A stretch of DNA of 64,000 nt from Solicoccozyma terricola (GCA_001600875.1 BCLD01000014.1:525475-589474); one strand, 5' to 3'. Shown: positions 39,556 to 52,111, counted from the first letter of the stretch. Translations and numbers: made by a program. Notes: generated from the sequence alone by a model not told the origin.

Positions 39556-42500
39556 ATGGAAGCTTCAGCATATTTCGCCCGTTTGCTGCGGCCTCCTGGG
39601 TTGCGGACAAGTCGTAGCAAGCTCACAGTCGCGCCAGATGATTTGCAGGCATTCGATGAAGCTTGGACGAACATACAGGTGCGCACTGCAAGCTGCTGAA
39701 TTGGGGGCGATCGCAAGCTAAACCCTATCTCTTTCAGGGTATCTTGACTGAACCGGATGAGGGACAACTTCTGAGAGGCATTCATAGCACCGATGTGCCC
39801 CAGCGCTTAGAGTGGCTTGTCAAGGCCCTGGTACATGAGAGCGACGCAGAAGAGAAAGGCAGGTGAGTGGTGGCCCGCATGTCTTTCCATCACGCCAGCG
39901 GAAAAGAAGCTGAGATATGATGTGCTTCCATTCATTCTCCTTTATTCTAGTTCCACTGGCGAATGCCTGGAGAATTTCTTAAGCAGAAACATCCTTGCCC
40001 AACTAGTGAAGCTCTCTGAAGCGGACCGCCCGTTTGGCATTAAAGGTATGTTCCCTATGTTCCCGCTACTCACGCACAGCGAGATCCCTTGTCTGATTCT
40101 CCACTTTCTCTTCCAATCTTCAGCCGAAGTACTCAACGTTATAAACACCCTCCTACTCCTACTTCCCGACTCGTTCCTCGTACATTCTGCAATACATCGA
40201 CCTCTTCTCCGGCTGATCAGGTCATCTATTTCCCCTGATACTGTCAACTCTGTGGACGGATCTGAACGCATCCTAGGAGCCGCTATAGTGGATTCAGACA
40301 AACTCAAGGGAAAAGAAGAAAGTGAAAAAGTCACGGAAGGGAGGTTGGTTGATCTATTGTGTATATTGTGTGCAAAAGTTCAAGCCTAGTGAGTGGCTAC
40401 TGAGTTTCGAATCCAGATTGCATGAGTTGATGTGATGTACAATATCCAACAGCCCATTACTCCTACTCGTCCTCTTTCACGATCGATTATCCCCTCATGC
40501 AGCGTCCGCCCATCAAGCATCCCAAACATCCTACAATAACTCCTCCCACCCTTCTTCCGCACATCTCGATTATCTGATTCTCTCATACCTCCTTCGCTAC
40601 GTTCACTATGATGGTCACATAGGTGTATGTGCAAGGACTGGAGCAAATTGTTTATTCGACATCGCCTTTGGCAGTTCACAGGTAATTGACTATGACGAGA
40701 ATGGAGAGGAGGGACAGATAGCTCTCAAAGAAGCAAGGGTCAATTTGGCGGAACAAATCTTCCATGGTGATTCAGGCGACGTTATTGCTGCGGGACTGGG
40801 AGCCGTTTACTCAGTGCTACCGTTCAAGGTCCGTTTGCCGACCGCAGAAGAAGCGAATCAAAGCATGGAAGGTGGAATGCATCTAGGTCTGAATCCAGAG
40901 AAACACCCTGACAGCTTCAATAAGAGCAATCTTCTCTCATTCCAAAACAATGAGATACACCATCAACTTGGTCTCTTGGTAGAGACCTGCCAATTCGTAG
41001 ATGGGATCATCATAAAATGCCGAGCCGCTACGATTGATTCGAGCAAGCTGGATGACCGAATCAAGACAATCGCATCAGCGCTGGTTGATCAGCTTAAACT
41101 ACTTCTCAAGCTGTCTTTTCTGGATAACGTACTATATCCTTCGATCCTGGAATGCTCGAGTGCGGACGGATCGGCTACAGCTGTGTTGAGTTACCTGCGG
41201 GTGCTGCTCTGCACTGAGCAAATGGACCATGGCAAGGACGGCCTTGCAACACAGATATTGACATATCTCCTTGGACTGGAGGAGCTTACCAAGAACGATC
41301 TACTCGAGCCTGGACCTGCTCGGACTACATACGGTCATCTCACCGCCAGATTCACTCTGAGGGATCTGTTTGTAGACGCGATCGATTCGAACGCTTCGGA
41401 GGCAGCTACCGCCGCTCTTAATCTATTCTCCGGTTTGTTAGACAACTACTGCGACCTCAGCACATTCGGACTCTTGTCGTGCATTGAAGATGAAGAGGCA
41501 ACATCATTCTCGAAAAGTATCCTCTCTTCCTCGCACAAGATTCCTGGCATGCCTGTGCAAGGTGAATACGGAAGAATGAACAGAGCTGTCATTCAAACGG
41601 AAGAGGTCGATTTGGTGGACAGTCTGACGAGGGCGTTCGATGGCTTGGCTGCAACGCCAGGTTCATCGCCATTCAAGATTTCATCGCCCCGACCTGCCAA
41701 GCACCCAGATGCCGATCTCTACTCCGGCCTCGTTGTGCGGCTTCTTGGACAGAGGGATGATGCAAACACGGCCGCGGCATCTGTCTACTTGGCGGATGGC
41801 TACGCCTCGCTATGCGACCATACGTGCTTTCAGAGGAGTCTGTCTGCTGTTGACATGCCGCGCTCGAGTGGAGACAAGGGGGCTGCAAAGCCATCGCGAT
41901 ACCAAGGTGTCGGTGCATACCGACTTGACCCGACGGATGTGGTCCTGCAGGAGCTCCTGAAGTCTTTACGACACTTCTTTTCGCACACCGCCGAGTACAA
42001 TGTTGCGCTGACTGGTGCGCTATCCAGCCTTGCGAACTGCCCGTGCCGCTGTTTGAGAGGCTGGTTGCTCAAGATACCAACAATCCCTGCCGCCGCCGAC
42101 CGCACGCTGCCTTCATTGAAGGCTGAGCCTCAAGACGTCTTCACTGATGACAATCCATTCCAGGACGACGGGGAAGATAAGCTACCCATCCTCTATCAGA
42201 CCCTCCGGGAGCTCACTAAGCAGGTTTCGATTTACCGTACCAGGGTCCCGGACTTCAACCGGTTACTCGGAGAGCGCCGCCGAGGTTTGCACTATGTCGA
42301 GGGAATGGAGGATGCAGTGGAAACTATGCTGGATATCGTACCGACGCAAACGGCAGCTCCGGGGTGGACGCCGCAGCGGGAGGAGCTGGCTGCCACGGAA
42401 TCTCCGCCGTCTCTCCAGAGATCACGGACAAGCACGTTCTCGGCCACTGTAGCTTCTTTCTTGACTCCACGCAAGAAGACTTTGAACGGTGCGGCTGATA

Positions 42501-42877
42501 GCAATCCGACTTCACCCTTTTCTTTCCTCGCGCGATACGAAGACTCCACGCCTGCCACGCCGCTCAAATCACACTACCAACGCACGACGGCAGTGGTCCT
42601 CGAGCCTCTTGCGGCTTCGGAGCCTATCACCGGGATGTGGACTCCGGATCGTAAGGGTCCGATGGCTTCACAGCATGACAAGCCCATCAGTTGGACGGAA
42701 TCAGTCTCGGACAGCATTGGAGGAAGCCTACAGCCTCTATCTCAACCGTCTGCGAACGATGGATTCCCTCAGCAAGTCACACTTTCACAGATCTTGGATA
42801 ACTGCGTCGTACTGGAGGAATTCATAAAGGAGATGATTGGTCATATCACAGCGCGGCATACGCTCGGTATCGACTGA
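39556..42877 (+). CDS. FHIP subunit of the FTS-Hook-FHIP complex (RAI16-like)
   Basis: Five exons (39556-39678, 39738-39862, 39951-40045, 40124-40388, 40453-42877) give 1010 aa. The protein belongs to the RAI16-like/FHIP family: LTEPDEGQLLRGIHSTDVPQ, GECLENFLSRNILAQLVKLS, EVLNVINTLLLLLPDSFLVH, and the conserved HDRLSPHA/LDYLILSYLLRYVHYDG/GVCARTGANCLFDIA region all fit. FHIP links Hook and FTS to Rab5-positive early endosomes for dynein transport, as shown for the Aspergillus homologue. The C-terminal half is helical with a Ser/Pro-rich insert (RSRTSTFSATVASFLTPRKK). Start chosen as the first ATG in the frame after stop-free leader, matching SAYFARLLRPP. Confidence 0.9.
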
Positions 42878-43003
42878 AAGGAATAAGATGGCAGGATTTC
42901 CTCTTTGATGACGGACAGCTGATGCAACGAATGAATGACATACAACGAAGAAAACCACATGCAATGACACCCTGTAGATGCGTTGGTACATGTTTCATCA
43001 AAC

Positions 43004-45376
43004 CTAACCCTTGTTGTATTCCGCATATGTGTCGATGGTATCCACCTGCTCTACCTGGGCCGCCGTCTCTGGCGTGAGGAACTGCGCCCACTCATCACCC
43101 AACCCGTCCTTCAAGATGAATGGCTTGCCACCTAACCATCTGTCGACTCTAGCTTGATCGCGAGTATGTTGAACGACTGTGGATGTTTCCACATCGTCGT
43201 CGTCGTCCAGGACGGTGACCTCTCCTTCTCCCTCAAGAGCCAATACAGCCCAACCAATGATCATCATTCCAGGTGGTCTCTGGTCTCCCGCATTGATGAG
43301 AGCATCCTCGATACCAGCAAGAGTCGACGCAACCATCCTCTGATCGTGACTTGAGGCTCGCTCGATGATGGCGATCGGGAGATTTGATGGGTATGCTGCT
43401 CCATCTCTACCACCTTCCCCAACTTGTTGTTGACGAGTGAGCACGTCGATGACCTGTCGAATCCTCGCTACGCCCATGAGAACGACGAGTGTACGACCTC
43501 GAACGTATCCAGGGAGTTGAACCGCTTTGCCCTTGCGTCCAACACCAGTACACAGAACCATGCTTTCCGCTACTCCACGTTGAGTGACAGGTATACCCAT
43601 CATCAACGGGCCAGCCAGGGCTGACGATACACCGGGTACAACGACAGGTTCGAATCCATGTTGTCTGAAGAATAAAACTTCTTCTCCACCTCGACCGTAC
43701 ACGAACGGATCACCTTGTTTGAGTCGAACGACGACTTCCCCACGAATCGCACCTTGAAGAGCTAGATCCATCATTTCATTCTGTGCCCCCTCGGCATTCC
43801 CAGGGAATTTCTTAGCGATATGAAGGGTTGTAGTTGATGGGATTAAAGCGAGGATTTCCGAAGGTACTAGTTTATCAGATAGGATGAGTGTAGAAGTTTG
43901 AAGTGCTCGATGTGCTGCTACTGTGAGAAGAGATGGATGACCTGGTCCAGAACCAAGTAATAAAATACGACCTCGCTTTGTTGGTGGACGAGGTGGAAGA
44001 CCAAGAGCGATTTCATGTCTAGGTGTTATTGGTAAACCTGGAGTAGGTTCTGATCCACCATACGGATTTGATCCATTCCCGAACGACGGTATTTTTGCCG
44101 ATGTGGATCTACCGACAGAACCTGTATTTGTATTTCCTGTTCCACCTGATGAACCAGATCCTCCCTCTTCAGAGTCTTGCGATTGTTTCGGTGGTGTACT
44201 AACCCGCTCTACATCCCATAAACCTAATACCTGCTCCATTTCCCTCCGTCCCATCTTTGCTAAATATTCCATACTCCAATACTCTGAAATTTGAGAAATC
44301 CATTTCATCCTACGAAGTTGTTCTTCCTCTATCGATGGTGTTGGCGTTGTTGTTGTTGTTGTTGTTATAGAGGAAACGTCAACATTAGAAACGCTGGTGG
44401 TCGAAGAAACCATGGTTGATTTTCTTGAAAGTTGCGGTACGGGTGAATTCAAAGCTTGAATAAAAGTAGTTTGATCATCTTCATCCACTTGTAAACCACC
44501 ATCGATTTTTTCAACCACTTCCATCATCTTCAAATCACAACCGCCATCCAAACCCTCAACTCCACTTCCATTCCCAATATCCAATCCCATCATCTCCTTG
44601 ACTCTCCTTCTTAACACCCCAATCATATCAACAGCACCTCCAACATCTTTTGATAATACTTTCCCAGCTATTAAATCTCGTTTTATCCTACCTGCAAGTC
44701 TACAACCTTGTCCATTTGTTGATATTGCGATTTGAAGGTTTGATAATCGAGGGTTTGTTTGGTTTGAGGTCGAGTTCGAGGTGGAGGTTGAGGTGGATGG
44801 GAATCGATGAACAGCAGGGAATGAAAACGTGGATAAAGAAGGATAATCCGTGATATTTAATGGGATATGAAGACGTGTACATGCAATTGAGATTGCAATT
44901 GATGATTTATATGATCGACGTTTTATTGAAGTTGAGTTGTAGTTGTTTGAAGTTGAAGATGGTGTGAGGACTGTGTCTGTGACTGTTACCAATAACAGTG
45001 GAGGTTGAATCGAATTAAACAACTTTATCCATTCTTCTACCTCCTCCTTCTCCTCTTCCTCCGATTTATCTCCATTAATATCCTCTTCAATAAACCCAAC
45101 CTGTTTCATCTTAATCCTAAACCGAACTTCCTCCACCCATCCGTCCTTCCCATCTCCCTTCCCTCCTTCTTCTTCCTGTCCCTCCCCCTTCCCCTCCCAC
45201 TCCCCCTCCCCCTTCCCCCTTCTACCACAAACAATAACCCTCGAATCAGCATCCAATAAAGTATATATCCTCGATGCTGCCAATCTGTTTGTACCGATAA
45301 CGAGTACTGGTCTATTTGGTGTAGGATGGAATGTTAAAGGGAGAGCTGATCCGCCTTGTGGTGATGGGAAGAACAT
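43004..45376 (-). CDS. MET1: Uroporphyrinogen-III C-methyltransferase, siroheme synthase type (MET1)
   Basis: A single uninterrupted 790-codon frame, notable in this intron-rich window. N-terminal residues about 20-230 resemble the Rossmann part of CysG/Met8 (RPVLVIGTNRLAASRIYTLL), with low-complexity inserts. After a polar linker, residues about 490-740 are a tetrapyrrole methylase: LLLGSGPGHPSLLTVAAHRA, DKLVPSEIL, VVRLKQGDPFVYGRGGEE, VVPGVSSALAGPLMMGIPVT, and NLPIAIIERASSHDQR. It makes precorrin-2 from uroporphyrinogen III with SAM, first step to siroheme for sulfite reductase. Yeast Met1 has the same two-part layout and lacks dehydrogenase activity; whether the N-terminal half is active here is open. 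Confidence 0.94.
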   Translation of the reverse strand: MFFPSPQGGSALPLTFHPTPNRPVLVIGTNRLAASRIYTLLDADSRVIVCGRRGKGEGEWEGKGEGQEEEGGKGDGKDGWVEEVRFRIKMKQVGFIEEDINGDKSEEEEKEEVEEWIKLFNSIQPPLLLVTVTDTVLTPSSTSNNYNSTSIKRRSYKSSIAISIACTRLHIPLNITDYPSLSTFSFPAVHRFPSTSTSTSNSTSNQTNPRLSNLQIAISTNGQGCRLAGRIKRDLIAGKVLSKDVGGAVDMIGVLRRRVKEMMGLDIGNGSGVEGLDGGCDLKMMEVVEKIDGGLQVDEDDQTTFIQALNSPVPQLSRKSTMVSSTTSVSNVDVSSITTTTTTTPTPSIEEEQLRRMKWISQISEYWSMEYLAKMGRREMEQVLGLWDVERVSTPPKQSQDSEEGGSGSSGGTGNTNTGSVGRSTSAKIPSFGNGSNPYGGSEPTPGLPITPRHEIALGLPPRPPTKRGRILLLGSGPGHPSLLTVAAHRALQTSTLILSDKLVPSEILALIPSTTTLHIAKKFPGNAEGAQNEMMDLALQGAIRGEVVVRLKQGDPFVYGRGGEEVLFFRQHGFEPVVVPGVSSALAGPLMMGIPVTQRGVAESMVLCTGVGRKGKAVQLPGYVRGRTLVVLMGVARIRQVIDVLTRQQQVGEGGRDGAAYPSNLPIAIIERASSHDQRMVASTLAGIEDALINAGDQRPPGMMIIGWAVLALEGEGEVTVLDDDDDVETSTVVQHTRDQARVDRWLGGKPFILKDGLGDEWAQFLTPETAAQVEQVDTIDTYAEYNKG

Positions 45377-45977
45377 TTGAGTAGGGGTGGGATGTGTGGG
45401 AGGGAGTGGGTGGGTGGGAGTGGGGTGGTGTGGTGTGGGAGAAGGGAGATGGGGGGAAGTATGATGAAAAAGAAGGTAAGATCGATTATATTATAAACTG
45501 TGGATATGAATCCAACGAAGTATTCGGAAGTTGGGGTGGGGGGCGGATTGCGCAATCTTATAATTATTTTGGGTTATCTCTGGCTAATCATTGGACGACG
45601 GGTGACTGACCTCGGCGGGAGTAGATGGGGATGATAAGGGAACTATGACGTGTCACCGTGTTCCCTAATACAATCACCCCGCTCCCTTGATACAGCTATG
45701 ACGTGTCACCCCCTCCCCCTCCCCTCCCTCCCCCGATGTTTTCCAATATCTACTCTGTGTCACGTGCTCTCCCACCGGACCAACGGCACACCCACACACG
45801 GATCGGGGGTTGGAATATTATTCGCGACCTAGTCAAGTCCCCCCATCGATCGATCCATCCGTCCACCACATCGTATCAACTTCATTCACATCTTCACATC
45901 CACCACCACCCACCACCGCCACCACCCTCCTTCTAAACGGTACCACTTGACTCCTCCTCATCATCATCATCATCATC
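45377..45977. promoter_or_regulatory. Divergent MET1 / LIP5 promoter with ACGTG elements
   Basis: 601 bp between divergent starts. A 15-bp element CTATGACGTGTCACC occurs twice in the same orientation (45643-45657 and 45696-45710), and TCACGTG (E-box, the consensus of Cbf1-Met4 in yeast sulfur regulation) is at 45760-45766. The right part is CCACC/ATC-rich leader. Binding factors in this organism are unknown. Confidence 0.6.
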
Positions 45978-46403
45978 ATGAAAATCGATCATCCAATCCG
46001 TCTCGCCACTCGAATAGCTCGTTCTTCATATATACAACGTCGTTCATTAGCTACACCTTCTCATACTGCTCCACATATCCCTTCGTCGTCGTCGTCGTCG
46101 TCGTCGTCGTCAACATCATCAACACCTTCAACAAATTCAGCATCAGCATCTTCGTCATCCATTTTGAAAAATAGAATATCAGAGAAATTAGACGATGGAT
46201 TAACATTCGATGATTTTGTTTCAGGCGATTTTGAGAATTTAGTAGATGGTGGAGGGGGTGGTGGAGTGGGTGGAGTAGGTGGAGTAGGTGGTGGTGGTGG
46301 TGGTGGCGTGGGGGGGATTAAGACTGTTACAATGGGGAATACAAAACAGTTCGTGTCTCTTCCCCTATCTCTCATCCTTTTCACCCTGTACCCTCCCTCC
46401 GCT

Positions 46404-46440
<37 letters not shown>

Positions 46441-47945
46441 CCCCCCACTCACATCTCTCTAATCCTTTCCTCACAGACCTCGAATCCCAACCCATCTCCG
46501 AGCCAAAATCCCAACCGGTTCCTCATACACATCCATAAAATCCGATCTACGTAAACTAAACCTTCACACAGTATGTGAAGAAGCTAGATGTCCAAATATC
46601 GGTGAATGTTGGAGTGGTGGGAAATCATCAGCAACTGCTACGATCATGTTGATGGGTGATCAATGTACGAGAGGATGTAGGTTTTGTTCGGTTAAAACGA
46701 ATAGGAAACCGGGTCCTTTGGATTTACATGAACCGGAGAATACGGCGGAGGCGATTTCAAGATGGGGGTTGGGGTATATTGTTTTGACGAGTGTTGATAG
46801 GGATGGTGAGTTTGGGGCCCGCCGGGGGGGGGGGGGGAAGAGAGAGAGGTTGTCTAGCGGTCACCAAGTGGGAAAGGATGCTGATACCGAGGGCGTTTTT
46901 TTTCTCTCTTTTCTTCTCCTTCTTTTTCTTCTTTTTCTTTCTTTCTTTCTTCTTCTTTTTCGTTCTGGACGCTCGGGGGTTTATTATAGATTTGGTGGAT
47001 GGTGGTGCCGCGCATATCGCAGAGACCATTCTCAAGATTAAACAAAAGTGGGTCGTTATTGTCTTGAACGTTTCAACTGTTTGTCACAACTTGCGCTAAA
47101 ACGATTCTCAATTTCCTCCCCCCCGGCCCCACAGAGCCCCTTCCATCCTCGTCGAAGCTCTAACTCCCGATTTCTCAGGCCGTCACGCCGACGTCCGAAC
47201 AGTCGCTCTATCAGGCCTCGATGTATTCGCACACAACGTCGAAACAGTACCAAGATGTACTCCATTCGTAAGAGATAGACGTGCGAATTTCAATCAAAGT
47301 TTAGATGTGTTACGGTTTGCGAAAGAGGAATCGAGAAAGGAAGGTAAAGAGTTGATTACGAAAACTAGTATCATGTTGGGTGTTGGTGAAGAGACTGAGG
47401 AGGTGGTTGAGGCGTTGAAACGTGGGTTTGATAGAATAATAGTCTTTCCACATATACCTTGTGGGGACTTGACTTGAATGCTAAAATTGAGTTTTTTTTT
47501 TTTTCCCCTTTTTGCTTTTTCTTCACCCTCCCTTTTTCCCACCTAGGTCTACGAGAAGTAGACGTCGATGTCGTCACTTTTGGTCAATACATGCGACCTA
47601 CAAAAGGACATATGAAAGTAGCACGATACGTCGAACCTGCAGAATTCGATAAATGGAGAGAGGTAGCAGAGGAGATGGGGTTCTTGTATGTCGCAAGTGG
47701 ACCCCTCGTTCGATCTTCTTACAAGGTGAGTTCCTACAAGGGGTTCCGATTCGTTGCGTTTGCGGCTCTGTGGGGGACTTGAGCACACCGCTGATCTATT
47801 CACTCGGTCGGGATCACAGGCTGGTGAATTTTTCATTGAGAATGTACTCAAGAAGAGGAGAGCGGAAGCTGCAAAGATAGCAGCTGGAGGACTTGTTGCT
47901 GCAGATGCGAAGATTGAGAACCACGTCGAGAAGAATACCGCTTGA
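45978..47945 (+). CDS. LIP5: Lipoyl synthase, mitochondrial radical SAM enzyme
   Basis: Six exons (45978-46348, 46477-46805, 46990-47047, 47135-47421, 47547-47725, 47820-47945) give 449 aa. The enzyme inserts sulfur at C6 and C8 of protein-bound octanoate. Both iron-sulfur motifs are present: [12 protein letters not shown] (auxiliary cluster) and CTRGCRFC (radical SAM CxxxCxxC), plus [15 protein letters not shown] and LTSVDRDDLVDGGA. The C-terminal RSSYKAGEFF carries the conserved serine near the end. The N-terminus ([18 protein letters not shown]) is a mitochondrial presequence, followed by an unusual poly-Ser run from a TCG repeat and a Gly/Val-rich run (46250-46316). Intron 1 carries a poly-C run of more than 30 bases. 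Confidence 0.96.
46085..46112 (+). repeat. (TCG)n repeat coding poly-Ser in LIP5
   Basis: A run of TCG/GTC triplets within exon 1 of the lipoyl synthase gene, giving about ten serines just after the presequence. Confidence 0.8.
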
Positions 47946-48132
47946 GTGTCAAGTCTCCATTTAAATCTCCTTGTTATTCGTATAGTCGGTTAGTGTATCA
48001 GATATTTCTTGAATAGGCCCCCCTGAAAAAAAAAACGGCACAATCGATGGATTTCATTCCCTGGTGGGAAGTGATATCATCAAACGACATTATACAATTG
48101 TATCCGAGGAATACTGTTCGGAACGCAGCAGA

Positions 48133-49031
48133 CTACGAATCGGTACTACACCCTCTGCAACCTACAACCCAAAAACAACAACAACAACCACCTCCAGTTA
48201 AATTCCCATCACATCTGTTCGAATACACGAGTCGAACAAACTCACCACAATGCACACATTCAACTACCGTTCCTGTCTTCAATTGCGCTTTGGGTACTCG
48301 ACAGATACACGTCGAACCGGTGTAGTTCATGTCTTTTGTTTGGATGCAACGGACGCAACAGAGTTTTTCGTAGCCGTTTCTGAATGGGATAATGGGTGGT
48401 TAGAGATGGATAGAAAGGAGGCGAGGTTTTTAATCGATACTTACTTCTTCCATTTAGCTATCAGGCTGTTTGGGTGGAATGGATGATGTTAGGTTGGTGT
48501 CCACGAGTCACAGGTCACAGGTCACAGCTCTTTCAAAGGAGACTTCCTGTACATCTCATCCTCTGGCATAGCATTTACATCTCCCTTGACACTCACTTGG
48601 CATCCGCGTATCCTTCCTTCAATAACCAATCATACAGATCCTTACTGATCGCTTCCCGCTTATAGTAAAGATCATAAATATATCTCGACCGAGTGTGCGA
48701 GATCCTCATGATCGGCCTGGTCACGCGACAGAGACAGGGTAAGCGAGTCTCAGTTTCTGACTGTTGTTTGAGGGATTTTGAGAATCAAAGTTCCACTTAC
48801 CAAACATTCTCAGTCTTCCGCTTGCTCTCATGAGGCTCGTTCTCTGCGTCTCGCATCTTCTTAGCATAGTCTTCGAGGATATCTCTGTGGATGGGATAAT
48901 TTCGCCAGATCCGTCAGTCCTTCTGCGAGGATGCTAGACTGCGCGGCGGGTATGACCAAGACAACCACTCACGCGATGTCCTCGTATCCCTCTGGAGGCG
49001 GCTTGGTGCGAGATGTCCTGATCTTCGGCAT
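48133..49031 (-). CDS. BUD31: BUD31/G10 spliceosome protein
   Basis: Six exons (49031-48973, 48884-48801, 48716-48597, 48465-48445, 48379-48246, 48161-48133) give 148 aa; human BUD31 is 144. BUD31 is a zinc protein of the activated spliceosome. The sequence follows the family almost residue by residue: [75 protein letters not shown], and the cysteine clusters [32 protein letters not shown]. Exon 4 is 21 nt. It ends convergently with LIP5 and is divergent from the ADCK-type gene. Confidence 0.97.
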
Positions 49032-49401
49032 GTTGGCAGGAGCGCTCTGTCCTCTATGCAAGACGATGTAAGGTATGCGAGCCCGTGTGATATATCTGTG
49101 GAAGAGCGTGAGGAGGACTTGGTGCGGGTCCGACACCGAATGTCGTAGGGGAGGGGGATTGTGGTGTGTTTACTCGCTTTCACGTGTCAATTCATGCCAC
49201 TTGATGTCACCGATCCTATCGATTTCGATCCAACCACCCACAATCCACCAGGCATACCATCGCCTATATCCTCGTCTACAGCGCCATCATGCCTCCTCGC
49301 TAGTCCACTATCCTCATCAGCTGAAGTAGAGCCGTAATCTACACCATCTGCATTCTTGGATCCCACAGACGGGCCGTCAAGCGTGCTCTGTAACATCCGC
49401 A
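49032..49401. promoter_or_regulatory. Divergent promoter BUD31 / ADCK-type gene
   Basis: 370 bp between divergent starts. A TCACGTGTC sequence lies near 49181. No other element recognised. Confidence 0.4.
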
Positions 49402-52111
49402 ATGGCATCCCTTGGCGGGATCCGGTCGATGTCGTTGAGTCTGAGGAGAGTAGCAGGCGGATCTAGTTCGTCGTTCATCTGTAGTTCCAGCTCGAGCTCC
49501 GGCTTCATTGGAAGACTTGACATATCCCCTCGGGCTGTCGGTATACCTGGACAAGCAAGACTGTCCTCTAACCATGTTGGTCAAAATACCCTAGTTGGGT
49601 TACTCCGATATCAACCGTCGCCATGGACGACCCTACAACAGATATCGTCCCCAAAATCACTGATATCACCATCCATCCGTCCTCGACATCAACATTCTTG
49701 GTCTTTTCCTCATCCTCCTCGACGCCGATTCGGCCTCCTCTTCCTATCCACCGGAGCCATCGGCTTCCTCGCATATCGACATCTGAACTCGGAGAAATCC
49801 GCGTACCCCCCGACTGGTAACATCATTCCACTCACATCTACCACCGCACATCAATCATATCCTACACATTCAGCTACAGAAGCACATTGGACACTAGCTT
49901 CCGTTATAAATCGATACATCCTTGAACCTCTTCTAACAATCGTTCGATTCTTTCATCTCACTTTTTTATTCGGTCCTGTCATTCTATCAGCTCCGATGTT
50001 GCTTATCGGTACACCTGGGTCCGGAGGGAAAAGGGGGAAAAGGGGAGCAAGTGGTGTGAAAGTGGAAGATGACGAAAGATGGGGTGCGGTTTGGTGGTAT
50101 GGCTTTTTGGTAAAGCAGATGGAAAGAGCTGGACCCACATTTATAAAAGTGAGTTGAAACCTCTCCTTGGATAATGGATAGTCACGTCGAGACTGACGAG
50201 TTGGTTTCTGGGATCAAGCTCGGTCAATGGGCTGCTTCCCGTGCAGATCTCTTCCCTGCTGCCCTATGCGATCTTATGGGCAAATTACATTCCAACGGCG
50301 ATCCACATTCATTTAGACATACCAAGAGAGCTCTTGAAAAGGTGTTTGAAAGAAAGTTTGAGGATATTTTCGACGCATTCGAGGAGAAGCCAATTGGTTG
50401 TGGTGCAATTGCACAGGTGAAGAATGGCAACCTGACTTGCTGTTTCGACAGACTGAGCTGACGCTACTCGAGTTTCACTAGGTTTACCGCGCCATTCTTA
50501 AATCCTCCTATCTTCCAGAATCCTTCTTGGAATCATCAAAGGCTAAAGACATCGCTGTCGAAGCTGTGGGTCCCGAAGCTTTGAAAACAATGATTCCAAG
50601 TGCCTCAGTAGCTGTCAAAGTCACTCATCCCCGGATACATAAAATCATACGTCGAGATATTGCAATAATGCGGATATTCGCTAGAGTACTCAATGCTCTC
50701 CCTGGTATGCAGTGGTTATCATTGCCTGAGGAGGTTGATGTCTTTGGGAATATGATGAATCAACAACTGGATCTTCGAGTGGAAGCAAATAACTTGGATC
50801 GATTCCAAAAGAACTTTGCACATCGAGGACCGGGAGTAACTTTTCCTACACCAATTCGGTTGGATAACGACAAGGAGACGGGAGATGATGGTCCAGCGGG
50901 TGCGGCCGTGTTGATTGAGGAATTTGAAGATGCATTACCGTTGAAATGGTTTTTGAGAAATGGAGGTGGACAGTATGATGATAGGATTGCGAACATTGGG
51001 CTGGACGCCTTTCTTGTGAGTCGAGTTTAGGAAAGTAAGATACTTGGCAGAGCGCTGATCCGTAGTTTTTTTTTGTTGGGGGGGGGGGGGGGGATAGAAC
51101 ATGCTTCTCATAGACAATTGGACTCATGGCGACTTGCATCCGTGAGTACTTTCCCGCAACAAAACAAATTCGCAGATACTGACTCCCGCTCCGTCATTTC
51201 GTAGAGGAAATATAATGGTACGGTTCTACAAGCCAAGTACGAGCAATTACTTCAGACATCTGGCATCCGGTTTCTTCTCCATTCCGGAACCGGCTGATCC
51301 GACTCAGGGCGTCGATAGTACCATGATCGTGCGCACTCTTGAAGCTGTTGCGCATGACCGCACGAAATGGATATTTGAATTGGACAGTCTTGCCAAAGAC
51401 GGTTATGAGCCCGAACTCATCTTCATAGATGCTGGACTGGTTACATCACTAGACACCACCAATAGGAAAAACTTCCTTGATCTCTTTCAAGCCGTGGCGG
51501 AATTCGACGGCTATCGAGCCGGTCAACTTATGGTCGAACGTTGCAGGACGCCTGAGCTTGCCATCGACAAGGAGACTTTCGCTCTCAAAATGCAGCATCT
51601 CGTGCTCAGTGTCAAGAGCAAGACGTTCTCTTTAGCCGCTATCAAGATTTCGGATATCCTCAATGATGTATTGACTTCTGTCCGCCAACATCATGTCAAG
51701 ATGGAAGGTGACTTTGTCAATACGGTCATCTCGATCCTGCTTCTTGAGGGCATCGGTCGACAGCTTGATCCTAACATGGATCTCTTCAAGAGCGCGTTGC
51801 CGATTCTGCGGCAGTTAGGAAGGCAAATGGGTACATCCGACGCCATTAAACAGGTTCCTAGGGGTGATCTATGGGCAATGGCGAAGGTGAGTGGCTATCG
51901 CTGGTTTGATGAATACATGTGTTGGTCGGCTGACCTGCCTGACGCACAGATATGGGTCTGGCTGGAAGCCCGCGAGATCGCTGGAAGCAGTACTGTGGCG
52001 AACATAGACGAATGGATCAAGGTCAGTCCGGGTGGGCGCTTGATTCTGTTGATAGGGTAGAAGCTAATTGCCTCGACATCACAGCTTGATAGACTCACTC
52101 CAAATATTTAG
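49402..52111 (+). CDS. ABC1/ADCK (UbiB) family kinase-like protein, mitochondrial
   Basis: Seven exons (49402-50148, 50219-50416, 50482-51015, 51098-51141, 51205-51886, 51950-52021, 52085-52111) give 767 aa. An Arg/Ser-rich N-terminus is a likely mitochondrial presequence; FGLLFLSTGAIGFLAY and IVRFFHLTFLFGPVILS are hydrophobic segments. The UbiB signatures follow: GPTFIKLGQWAASRADLFP (KxGQ motif), PIGCGAIAQVYRA (the loop replacing the glycine-rich loop), VAVKVTHP (catalytic lysine), DLRVEANNL, IDNWTHGDLHPGN (catalytic loop) and FIDAGLV (metal-binding DAG). It most resembles the ADCK2 type rather than COQ8. Members support coenzyme Q or lipid handling; exact role unknown. Intron 3 holds a poly-G run directly before its acceptor. 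Confidence 0.92.
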
